A model generated the notes under the pieces. The model had not been told where the DNA came from. It did no database searches and saw nothing but the letters and a program-made list of their open reading frames with translations. Positions 7,925 through 14,654 of a DNA stretch of 25,398 bases are shown here, one piece after another. The position numbers and the translations under genes were made by a program. Every line of letters starts with the position of its first letter. Positions within the stretch are counted from its first letter, which is position 1. Origin of the DNA: CAZINM01 sp964540605. GTDB taxonomy: Bacteria > Patescibacteriota > Dojkabacteria > SC72 > JAHDCA01. Location: contig CAZINM010000003.1 of the NCBI GenBank assembly GCA_964540605.1, forward strand, positions 1 to 25,398, read 5' to 3'.

Positions 7925-8482
7925 TTAAGCTCTACCAGTATAAGCTCCAGTCTCAGTATTTATTGTTATTGTATCACCTGTTTTAACGAATAAAGGAACT
8001 TTTACTTTATAACCTGTTTCTGTTGTGACCATTTTATTTGCTGCAGTTGCTGTATTCCCTTTTACGGCATCAACACTTTCAACAACTTTAAGCTCTACAG
8101 ATGGATTCTTTCGCATAGATAATACCTTATCATCGTAAATCATGATCACATATTTATCACCTTCTTTTAGATATTGAACATAATCTCCTACTAATTCTCG
8201 ACTCACAGAAACAGTCTCATATGTTTGTGTATTCATGAAATACACAGATGAATCATCGTGATATAAATACTGCATTTCGATATATTCTGGATCTACTGCA
8301 TCGAATTTTGTTCCTGCCTTAACGGTTTTTACAAGAGTTTGACCAGTTTGTACATTTTTTGCTGTAAATATTATTAATCCACCTTGTCTACCTTGAGTTT
8401 TATACTTTCTTTCAGTTATTAAATGGATGTTACCATCAATTAGAATGTAAATATCTTTACTGAGCTGGTCTGTTAGAGCCAT
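7925..8482 (-). CDS. efp: Translation elongation factor P
   Basis: EF-P binds ribosomes stalled at poly-proline stretches and helps peptide-bond formation. The start at 8482 gives 185 residues, the normal size. The open frame extends upstream only because it runs through the tRNA gene, so that extension is rejected. The family C terminus is clear: AVKGNTATAANK, then VKVPLFVKTGDTITINTETG. The segment LYHDDSSVYFMNTQTYE matches the central OB domain. The tip of domain I reads TQGRQGG, putting Arg32 where E. coli has the beta-lysylated Lys34. Arg at this position is known from EF-P types rhamnosylated by EarP; no modification gene is visible here. It is downstream of the initiator tRNA and may share its transcript. 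No Shine-Dalgarno motif is visible. Confidence 0.93.
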   Translation of the reverse strand: MALTDQLSKDIYILIDGNIHLITERKYKTQGRQGGLIIFTAKNVQTGQTLVKTVKAGTKFDAVDPEYIEMQYLYHDDSSVYFMNTQTYETVSVSRELVGDYVQYLKEGDKYVIMIYDDKVLSMRKNPSVELKVVESVDAVKGNTATAANKMVTTETGYKVKVPLFVKTGDTITINTETGAYTGRA

Positions 8483-8508
8483 AATTTCATATTTAATAAA
8501 TAAGGAAA

Positions 8509-8583
8509 TGGTTGCGGGGGTCGGACTTGAACCGACGACCTTCAGGTTATGAGCCTGACGAGCTGCCACTGCTCTACCCCGCG
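8509..8583 (-). tRNA. Initiator tRNA-fMet(CAU)
   Basis: The minus-strand cloverleaf begins CGCGGGG and ends CCCCGCA-A-CCA, giving the C1-A72 mismatch that marks bacterial initiators and allows formylation. The anticodon loop is CTCATAA and the T arm GTCGG-TTCAAGT-CCGAC. CCA is encoded. The anticodon stem is TCAGG/CCTGA, so only two of the usual three consecutive G-C pairs remain: 29:41 is A-U. The gene lies between the ftsB-like gene and efp. Confidence 0.97.
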
Positions 8584-8601
8584 ATAACCAATAAGCATTG
8601 G

Positions 8602-8630
8602 ATTATATCTGAAGTTCCTAAAAATCGCAA
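8602..8630 (-). promoter_or_regulatory. Promoter of initiator tRNA / efp
   Basis: The minus-strand -35 TTGCGA (8625-8630) and perfect -10 TATAAT (8602-8607) are 17 bp apart. The predicted start is about 12 nt before the tRNA. A small hairpin, CCAAT/ATTGG, sits at 8588-8601 between the promoter and the tRNA. Confidence 0.65.
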
Positions 8631-8641
8631 ATCTAAAGTAT

Positions 8642-9079
8642 TTATATCCCCTCAAAGAAGAACTCTTTCCAGATATCATAGTTGCTTTGATTCACAGCCG
8701 TCTGATCAACATAGCCGAAAGAAAAAGTATTAACATATTCATCTAGTTCAGGATCAAAAAGCAGATCTTCAGGGATAATAAAAAGTGTTTCTCCATCTTT
8801 CGCATAATTAAGCCTATTTCTAGCTTCTTCCTCAATATATTCCTCAGTCTCTACTCTTTCAGACATAAGAATTAACTTTACATTTTTGATTCTTAGATCG
8901 CTAACTTCTTCCTTTGCCTTATCGAAAATATCTAGTTTTTGTCTTGTTAGATCAACAGATCGAGCAGTTTGGTATACAAAATAGGTAGTTAGAGATAAAA
9001 ATGCGAATATAGTAATCAAATCAATGAATTTAAACTGATGATCATCTTTTGTTTTTCTCCTCATTAAATCTGCTTCCAT
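8642..9079 (-). CDS. Septum formation initiator (FtsB/DivIC-like)
   Basis: Small bitopic division protein of about 145 residues. It has a basic cytoplasmic N terminus, one membrane helix near 18-36, a coiled-coil stretch near 41-75 and the family signature ARNRLNYAKDGE (86-97) followed by LFIIPE. FtsB/DivIC proteins link early and late divisome components by pairing with FtsL and FtsQ/DivIB. The tail after about 105 is acidic and aromatic and longer than in typical FtsB. The frame is open to a GTG at 9094, and a later ATG at 9064 is also possible. I chose the first ATG (9079), but no ribosome-binding site decides this. The fMet tRNA follows 58 nt downstream. Confidence 0.85.
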   Translation of the reverse strand: MEADLMRRKTKDDHQFKFIDLITIFAFLSLTTYFVYQTARSVDLTRQKLDIFDKAKEEVSDLRIKNVKLILMSERVETEEYIEEEARNRLNYAKDGETLFIIPEDLLFDPELDEYVNTFSFGYVDQTAVNQSNYDIWKEFFFEGI

Positions 9080-9147
9080 ACTATAGATTAGCACATATTT
9101 CAGTTAATTTATTATCTTTATAATATCAACAATGGGTTAAATATAGT

Positions 9148-9176
9148 TTGCCCTATAATCTGTACTATGATATAAT
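9148..9176 (+). promoter_or_regulatory. Promoter of the recombinase gene
   Basis: -35 TTGCCC (9148-9153) and perfect -10 TATAAT (9171-9176) are separated by 17 bp. The predicted start near 9183 leaves a 5' UTR of about 40 nt that has no Shine-Dalgarno motif before the ATG at 9225. Confidence 0.65.
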
Positions 9177-9224
9177 CGCACAGAGATATATAAGAACATA
9201 AAAAAATTGATTTACTAACATTTA

Positions 9225-10112
9225 ATGAGCGAAGTAAGAAACCAAAATTTTCAAGAATTGCTTAGTACTTTTATTGACGAACTAAGGAAAAAAGGAAGGT
9301 CGGAGGCGACTGTCATTGCTTATGCAAAAGATATTGAGCAGCTATTGAACTACTTATCTAAACAGGGTGTATCGCAAATTTCTAGTGTTGCTATAGACGA
9401 ATTAGAAGGATTTAAAAAAGACCTGGAGGATAATAATTACACACCAAAAAGTATATCAAGGAAGATTAATAGTACACGAACTTTTTATAAACATCTCTTA
9501 GAAACAAATAAGATCAACGATAATCCTGCTGAGAAATTAGCTCATCCTAAATTCAATGTAAAACCTCCTAGAGTTCTTAGTGAAATGGAGTATAGAGCAC
9601 TGAGAGATGTCAGTAGAGTCGATGTTAGGTTATATTCAATTGTCGAGCTACTCCTCCAAACAGGCATTAGGATTGGCGAACTTGCGAATTTATCACTTGA
9701 AGATGTAAAAGAGTCAAGTGGTGGTATCAAATATGTGTTTATCGAAGCTCAAGGAAGCCATCCATCAAGAAAAGTACCTCTTAATAATTCTGCTTACAAA
9801 GCAATTCAAGATTACATTAGTATCAGACCAGAATCAGAAGATGATACTTTGTTCATTACAAAAAATGGTAGACCATTACTTGTTAGAAATATTAGGACTG
9901 CAATTGATAAAGCATTCGAAAAAGCCGGAGTTAAAAATGCAAAGGTCAATGATTTACGAAATACATTTATTGCACATCATTTAGCAAACGGAGTAAGTCT
10001 TGTGACTGTGTCGAAACTTGTAGGTCATAAAAGACTTTCCACAACTGAAAAATATCTCAATATTGTTAGATCTGAGAAGGAAGATCAGGAGAAAAGCCTA
10101 AAAGAGTTATAA
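9225..10112 (+). CDS. Xer-like tyrosine recombinase, catalytic His replaced
   Basis: A 295-residue site-specific recombinase of XerC/XerD size. It has an N-terminal SAM-like core-binding domain (about 8-95) and a C-terminal catalytic domain. Catalytic positions seen are Arg149 in TGIRIGEL, a beta-hairpin Lys183 in SRKVPL, Arg245 in NDLRNTF, His268 in VGHKR and nucleophile Tyr277 in TTEKYLN. The canonical HxLRHTF box reads NDLRNTF, so the first catalytic His is Asn242 and the following His is also Asn. The lone chromosomal gene with no neighbouring phage genes suggests a Xer housekeeping role in dimer resolution. That is inference: no dif-like site is recognisable and the paralogue count is unknown. 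The HD-domain gene follows closely and may be co-transcribed. Confidence 0.9.
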   Translation: MSEVRNQNFQELLSTFIDELRKKGRSEATVIAYAKDIEQLLNYLSKQGVSQISSVAIDELEGFKKDLEDNNYTPKSISRKINSTRTFYKHLLETNKINDNPAEKLAHPKFNVKPPRVLSEMEYRALRDVSRVDVRLYSIVELLLQTGIRIGELANLSLEDVKESSGGIKYVFIEAQGSHPSRKVPLNNSAYKAIQDYISIRPESEDDTLFITKNGRPLLVRNIRTAIDKAFEKAGVKNAKVNDLRNTFIAHHLANGVSLVTVSKLVGHKRLSTTEKYLNIVRSEKEDQEKSLKEL

Positions 10113-10116
10113 CTGA

Positions 10117-10146
10117 TTGACTTTTTACCCCACCCCTTTATACTTT
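10117..10146 (+). promoter_or_regulatory. Candidate promoter of the HD-domain gene
   Basis: -35 TTGACT (10117-10122) and -10 TACTTT (10141-10146) with an 18-bp spacer start 4 nt after the recombinase stop. The predicted start is near 10153, 27 nt before the chosen ATG. The -35 is good and the -10 mediocre. Confidence 0.4.
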
Positions 10147-10179
10147 ACTTGTTCTCGTTTTTTGGCAATTATATCCTTT

Positions 10180-12681
10180 ATGGAAAATAGCTATATAAAT
10201 AAAGTGTGGTTTCCTGATTTTGATTTATTGGAACTTTTTTACAAGGGTAAACTTACACACTTTCATAGTCTTCCTCATATTCTCAGGGTTTGGACTATTG
10301 CAATGTTCCTAGCTGAAAAAAGAGTGGAGAATATTGATATAAATGTTTTAAGTGCCGCTGCACTTCTTCATGATGTTGGTAGAGAGACAGATTTTAGAGA
10401 ATCTAATCATGGAGAAAAATCATCCAATTGGATTGAAGATTTTTTACCAGTTATAGCGCCGGAATTTTCGAGAAATCAAATTGACTTTATAAAAATCCTT
10501 TCTGTTCTTCATTGTAGAAATGATGAAAATATCTCAACACTTGAATTGAAGATCTTAAAAGATGCTGATGCTTTAGATAGGCATAGACTTCCTAGAGGTC
10601 ATATTAATAAGGAGCTTTTAAGATTAGATGAATCACTTCAGCTTATTGAAAAGACTAAAGCTTTTGAAAGAAGATGGAGATCAAATTCAAAGAAATACAA
10701 ATCTGCTAAATATATATGGATAAAAAGTGCTGAGGAAGCTGGATTTCTGAAATATTTACCTCAAAGTGTAAGAGATGAAGAAAACTCTAAAAATTATACT
10801 GATAGAGCAACTTATTCGAAAAGAATCAAATCATGTGAGAATTTTATTCGAATAGCTCAAAATAAATGCTATCAATTGAACAAACTGAATCGTGAATCTA
10901 CACTAACCATTAATGCTTTAGATGATCTTTCTGACTTCTTAAAGTCTGTAAGATCAACGATCAACGAGAAAGATTCATTATCAACAGCAACAAGAACTTT
11001 TATTTATGAGTATATCTGGGAATCTTTATTTGAAATTAGATTTAGTAAAGGACATTCAAAAGAAGTTGAGATAAGAAAAAATGTATTTCTCAAGGATGTT
11101 AGTGAACGAATAGATAATAAAGAGATCATCGAAGATAAAAGTACTCAATATTTGTTCTTGCAACTTCAAGCTCGCCAACATTTCCCAAATGTAAGAAAAG
11201 CCTTGCTTGAGTACTATTCAAGAGAATCAATGATTAAAGATCTGTATGTAACTGCAATGATCCTTACAAAACGATATCAAAAATATCTGATCAATATTTT
11301 CAGTAAAATATCATCTTTATCTGACAGAATATCGATAGAAACATCATTGTATCTGCAGGATAATTCTTATAAATGGACAAACCTTAGACTCATTCAGCTA
11401 TGGATAGATGCTTTTGATCAACAAAGTCCAACATTAAATGGTAATTTAAAAATTCTCTTTGAATATCTATTAGGTGAGCTTAACAAGTTAATATCAAATG
11501 CTCCATTAGATATAAGATATATTAATAGCGCTTTCTCACAGTATGTAAGGATCTTAAGAATAGCAGACAAGCATGGAATAAGATCAAATCTGCATAGTTT
11601 AGATTCGCTACTTCAAAGTAAGATCAATACAAATGTGGGTATTTGCAGAATGGGTAAATGTGGAATTGAGCAAAAGATCAATCTTTTTTACTTATACACA
11701 CCATTTATTACCGAATCTCAATTTAAAGAATATTTCGAACATATAAATGAGTTGATCTTGTTTCTTTCGAAAAGAGCATTAATTGATGGAGTGTTTAAAA
11801 ATTATCTTATCCCACTGTCTTTGCGTGATGAATGGCATTATCAGATAGATGAAAAGATCGTTAAAGCAGTAAAAAATGAATCTGTGATTAATATGTATCA
11901 TGATCTTAATAAAATATTAACAAAATATCGTGGTACAAAGGCTTCTTATGAATATGTAAAATCTAAATCCCGAGAAAATTTAGAGTCTTTTCTAAATCCT
12001 TCAGAGTACCTCTCTTACATTGCAAAAGATACTGATTATAAAGTAACAAGTAATTTCGTAAGTTTTTATCTATTAAATAAGATCATTAAAAATAGATCGG
12101 ATCTTCTATCTTTTTGGAATATTTCGAATCTTTCAAAAAGAGCTTTATTTTCAAAAATAGGATTAATTAATAATACATACTTTAACAGAACAGAACATCG
12201 TGATTCACTTCAGAGATACATGCTACAAAGAGCTCCGAATTTTACGAAAGATCATGTGTACTATGGAACTTTACAAAATATCTCAAAAATACTTAATGAT
12301 AAAGATCTACTTGAACAGATCCCTACTCCAACCGAAATATTTGCTAATCAAAGATATGGTCAAGTACTTTTAGTGTTTAAAGATAAAATAAAAGAAAGAA
12401 CTGTTTTTACTTTATTTGATACGATCTGGGAAAATCGCACTAGACCAGTTATTTATGAAGATGCTAAATATTTATTTGAAAAAATAACAAGAAAACCTAT
12501 TGAATCAAATTTTGAATCCAATCCATTAACATTCCTTACTACATATATAGAAGCAGATATTTTAGGTGGAGTCTCCTTAGATGATGTAGAAATGATAATA
12601 GCTCCAAAGAGATTAAAGACAAAGAACAAAGCAATTTTAAGAAGGATAAAGAAAAGCTACCCAAATATTCAATTCAGATAG
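10180..12681 (+). CDS. Large HD-domain protein, C-terminal part unknown
   Basis: Residues about 25-140 form an HD-superfamily metal-dependent phosphohydrolase domain. The first His is in SLPHILRV (His33), followed by LLHDVGRETD (His64-Asp65), NHGEK (His77), LHCRND (His111) and KDADALDRHR (Asp128/Asp130). A complete H...HD...H...H...D set suggests an active, possibly di-metal site on a nucleotide or phosphoester; the substrate is unknown. The remaining ~690 residues are predicted mostly helical, rich in Lys, Ile, Ser and Asn, with no transmembrane stretch, signal peptide or motif I recognise. The frame is open back to a TTG at 10117, but the ATG at 10180 is the likelier start, giving 833 residues. 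Base composition resembles the neighbours, so recent transfer is not indicated. It sits right behind the recombinase. I do not know its function. Confidence 0.85.
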   Translation: MENSYINKVWFPDFDLLELFYKGKLTHFHSLPHILRVWTIAMFLAEKRVENIDINVLSAAALLHDVGRETDFRESNHGEKSSNWIEDFLPVIAPEFSRNQIDFIKILSVLHCRNDENISTLELKILKDADALDRHRLPRGHINKELLRLDESLQLIEKTKAFERRWRSNSKKYKSAKYIWIKSAEEAGFLKYLPQSVRDEENSKNYTDRATYSKRIKSCENFIRIAQNKCYQLNKLNRESTLTINALDDLSDFLKSVRSTINEKDSLSTATRTFIYEYIWESLFEIRFSKGHSKEVEIRKNVFLKDVSERIDNKEIIEDKSTQYLFLQLQARQHFPNVRKALLEYYSRESMIKDLYVTAMILTKRYQKYLINIFSKISSLSDRISIETSLYLQDNSYKWTNLRLIQLWIDAFDQQSPTLNGNLKILFEYLLGELNKLISNAPLDIRYINSAFSQYVRILRIADKHGIRSNLHSLDSLLQSKINTNVGICRMGKCGIEQKINLFYLYTPFITESQFKEYFEHINELILFLSKRALIDGVFKNYLIPLSLRDEWHYQIDEKIVKAVKNESVINMYHDLNKILTKYRGTKASYEYVKSKSRENLESFLNPSEYLSYIAKDTDYKVTSNFVSFYLLNKIIKNRSDLLSFWNISNLSKRALFSKIGLINNTYFNRTEHRDSLQRYMLQRAPNFTKDHVYYGTLQNISKILNDKDLLEQIPTPTEIFANQRYGQVLLVFKDKIKERTVFTLFDTIWENRTRPVIYEDAKYLFEKITRKPIESNFESNPLTFLTTYIEADILGGVSLDDVEMIIAPKRLKTKNKAILRRIKKSYPNIQFR

Positions 12682-12741
12682 ATTTCGAAAATCTCTAATA
12701 CTTTAATGAATGAATATTAGTATCACAAACTTTTATAAAAA

Positions 12742-12823
12742 TGGTNNNNNNNNNNGGAGGGATTCGAACCCTCGACATCGGCTTTATAAGAACCGCGCTC
12801 TAAACCGACTGAGCTACACGCCC
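12742..12823 (-). tRNA. tRNA-Ile(UAU), 3' acceptor strand in assembly gap
   Basis: The minus-strand cloverleaf has a 5' acceptor GGGCGTG, D arm GCTC/GAGC, anticodon stem CGGTT/AGCCG, loop CTTATAA (anticodon UAU) and T arm GAGGG-TTCGAAT-CCCTC. The 3' acceptor strand falls in ten Ns, after which ACCA (12742-12745) fits discriminator plus CCA. If so, the true gap is six bases (ACGCCC expected) and not ten. A UAU anticodon reads AUA isoleucine directly. Most bacteria instead use a CAU tRNA modified to lysidine by TilS. Confidence 0.88.
12746..12755. other. Ten-N assembly gap inside a tRNA gene
   Basis: The only undetermined bases in the window. The flanking sequence indicates the same tRNA on both sides, so the join is probably correct but its length is nominal. 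Confidence 0.99.
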
Positions 12824-12841
12824 ATGTTATTTTCAAAAAGA

Positions 12842-12870
12842 ATTTTACCCTACAATATAGCTATTTACAA
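12842..12870 (-). promoter_or_regulatory. Promoter of tRNA-Ile
   Basis: The minus-strand -35 TTGTAA (12865-12870) and -10 TAAAAT (12842-12847) are 17 bp apart. The predicted start lies about 10 nt before the tRNA 5' end at 12823. Confidence 0.55.
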
Positions 12871-12877
12871 TAATAAA

Positions 12878-12905
12878 TTGACTCTCATTTTATTATAGTG
12901 ATAAA
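12878..12905 (+). promoter_or_regulatory. Candidate promoter of the surface-protein gene
   Basis: -35 TTGACT (12878-12883) is followed after 16 bp by GATAAA (12900-12905) as a weak -10. It is divergent from the tRNA-Ile promoter, with the two -35 boxes 7 bp apart. The ATG at 12937 lies about 25 nt after the predicted start. Confidence 0.4.
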
Positions 12906-12936
12906 CTGATTCTGTAAATTACTGCAGTTTTTATTA

Positions 12937-14592
12937 ATGAAACCTAAAAAAAGTAGATTATTGATCTGGGGTTTACTCGGTGTGGCTGGTTTTCTTGGCA
13001 TTTCTGCCGTAATTATTGCTATTCTCTACTCTAACATTGACGATGTGACACCTGATCCAACTGGTGCAAATAATGTTGATCCAGTATGTAAAAAGGTGAT
13101 CGTTCTTGAAAAGAATGAGATCGATGAATGGGTTGAGATCCCTTCTGATGAGCAAATTAGCGTCTATGATGAAGTAATGGTCCAAGGTGAATTCATTGGC
13201 CCTCAAATTGAAGATGGTAATTATTATGATGGTTTTGAGTTTTCCATTGGAACTTATAAAAAGATCGTTCTGATAGAAGATCAAAGTGAAGATCTTAGTG
13301 AAGGGATTGTAGAAATTACAACAAATTCTGAGCAGGCATTTGTCACATATATAGCAAAATTGGTGTATTCTGGGCTTAATGACCTCGCAGATACTAATAT
13401 CGACACGATATCTTTCAACATTACTCCCCTGTCAGTAAATTTCGAAGATGAGTTAGAACCTACCAATGGTGTTCAAGTATGTTTAGATGTTATTTACAAT
13501 CTTGATACTGAAGCTGATCCTAATATTAATTACGAGTGTATAGAAGAAGGCGAATTTGCAATCGACCCATGTGCGAATTTACCTGAGGGTGAAGATGAAG
13601 ATTGCACCCCTACCCCTTGCTGTAGTGGTTTAGAAAGAATCGATAATTGTTCAGAGCCAGATAGTGATGGTGAATGTAATTATGATTCTCCAGGATGTTA
13701 CATTTGTTTAAGTGGTATTGGGGATGGAGTATGTGATACAGCTAATGGTGAAAACATCTGTAACAATCCTGATGATTGTACAACAGGTGAACCTCAAGAG
13801 GAACCTGACGAGCCAGAGCCAGATGAACCTGAGCCTGATGAGCCTGAACCAGATGAACCTGAGCCAGACGAACCTGAGCCAGATGAACCAGAACCTGATG
13901 AGCCTACAGAAACCTCTAATTTTGAAGTGTCACTTGAAGGTCCTTCTTGTGTAGAGAGGATAGCTCCAAATAATGAAGTTACATTTACAATAAGTGTTAA
14001 GAACAATGATGATTCTTATGAAGAGATCTTACAAGTAAAAGATAAACTTCCACTTGGCTTTGAGTATGTCGAAAATAGTAGCATCATAAATACTTTAGCT
14101 GACCAGAACGATTCCTTCGTTAGAGTAAATTCAACCGGCAATACACAAGAATTGATCTGGAGTGTGGAAGATGGTTGGTCAGTGAATAGCAATGATACAT
14201 TTACAATAGAGTTCAGAGCAATCGCAGGAGATAACGCTATTACTGGTGAAGTTCAAAATGAGGTTGTTGTAACACCGCTTAACACACCTAACGATTCGAC
14301 CAAGCTTCGAACAGAATTTGTTATGACAGTGGCACAAACTTGTGAAACTCCAGATACTTCAATTATTGGTAATTCTTGGATAAAGATAGCATTAGGATTC
14401 ATAGTAATATTATTCTCATTCTACTTATATACTTCATCGAGAGGATCTCAACTCGCAGCAAATATTGAAAGATCTAAAGCACTAAGACTCGGAGAGGATC
14501 TTATAGATGGTGTTTCAGGAATATATACGAAAGCTACTGATCCTAGAAAACATCTAGAGAATAAGATATCGAAGAAAGATGATAGAAGATAG
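12937..14592 (+). CDS. Putative surface protein with Cys-rich, DEPEP-repeat and DUF11-like domains
   Basis: A 551-residue protein anchored at both ends. A signal-anchor helix lies near 9-31 after a KPKKSR basic start, and a second membrane helix near 481-499 is followed by a 50-residue charged tail. Outside the membrane come a beta-rich region (about 50-200), a Cys-rich segment (about 201-281, including CCSG and GDGVCD...DDC, reminiscent of small disulfide or calcium-binding motifs in surface proteins), an acidic Asp-Glu-Pro linker (291-323) and a DUF11-type beta-sandwich (about 327-450; VTFTISVKN, DKLPLGFEYV). DUF11 domains are common in cell-surface and S-layer-like proteins. The layout suggests a stalked envelope protein; function and partners are unknown. 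No Shine-Dalgarno motif is visible. Confidence 0.8.
   Translation: MKPKKSRLLIWGLLGVAGFLGISAVIIAILYSNIDDVTPDPTGANNVDPVCKKVIVLEKNEIDEWVEIPSDEQISVYDEVMVQGEFIGPQIEDGNYYDGFEFSIGTYKKIVLIEDQSEDLSEGIVEITTNSEQAFVTYIAKLVYSGLNDLADTNIDTISFNITPLSVNFEDELEPTNGVQVCLDVIYNLDTEADPNINYECIEEGEFAIDPCANLPEGEDEDCTPTPCCSGLERIDNCSEPDSDGECNYDSPGCYICLSGIGDGVCDTANGENICNNPDDCTTGEPQEEPDEPEPDEPEPDEPEPDEPEPDEPEPDEPEPDEPTETSNFEVSLEGPSCVERIAPNNEVTFTISVKNNDDSYEEILQVKDKLPLGFEYVENSSIINTLADQNDSFVRVNSTGNTQELIWSVEDGWSVNSNDTFTIEFRAIAGDNAITGEVQNEVVVTPLNTPNDSTKLRTEFVMTVAQTCETPDTSIIGNSWIKIALGFIVILFSFYLYTSSRGSQLAANIERSKALRLGEDLIDGVSGIYTKATDPRKHLENKISKKDDRR
13807..13905 (+). repeat. In-frame 15-bp tandem repeat (DEPEP)
   Basis: Six full units and a partial one encode Asp-Glu-Pro-Glu-Pro. 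The DNA units differ at third positions (GAT/GAC, CCA/CCT, GAA/GAG), so the array is coding and fairly old, not a fresh slippage product. It likely forms a stiff acidic spacer. Copy number may vary between strains. Confidence 0.9.
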
Positions 14593-14614
14593 AGATTAGT
14601 GATTTATATTCTAG

Positions 14615-14652
14615 CTTTTGATATCTAGTAGCTATTTGGTAAATATCAAAAG
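14615..14652. terminator. Possible bidirectional terminator between convergent genes
   Basis: CTTTTGATAT (14615-14624) and ATATCAAAAG (14643-14652) are perfect 10-bp arms with an 18-nt loop, just after the plus-strand stop at 14592. A second hairpin, AAAAGA-TTCAA-TCTTTT, at 14648-14664 overlaps the minus-strand stop. Both are AT-rich, so the intrinsic-terminator call is weak. Confidence 0.4.
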
Positions 14653-14654
14653 AT

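Noticed and set aside
8483..8569. N-terminal extension of EF-P
   Set aside because: The extension lies partly inside the tRNA-fMet gene and does not match EF-P; the internal ATG gives the normal family length.
8512..8733. Plus-strand open frame over the initiator tRNA
   Set aside because: Antisense to the tRNA and to the ftsB-like gene; its peptide is a tRNA shadow with no protein-like features.
9095..9224. A dif or attachment site next to the recombinase
   Set aside because: The spacer shows promoter elements but no paired 11-bp arms around a 6-bp centre; the inverted-looking TATAAT strings are promoter sequence.
12710..12898. Plus-strand open frame containing the N run
   Set aside because: It is the antisense of the tRNA-Ile gene; the RDSNPRH-type peptide is a well-known artefact of translating tRNA genes backwards.
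13807..13905. Possible CRISPR-like array
   Set aside because: Fifteen-bp units are contiguous with no spacers, lie in frame inside a long coding region and vary at third codon positions.
13794..14006. Minus-strand Ser-Gly repeat open frame
   Set aside because: Antisense of the DEPEP coding repeat; the SGSSG pattern is a by-product of the 15-bp unit.
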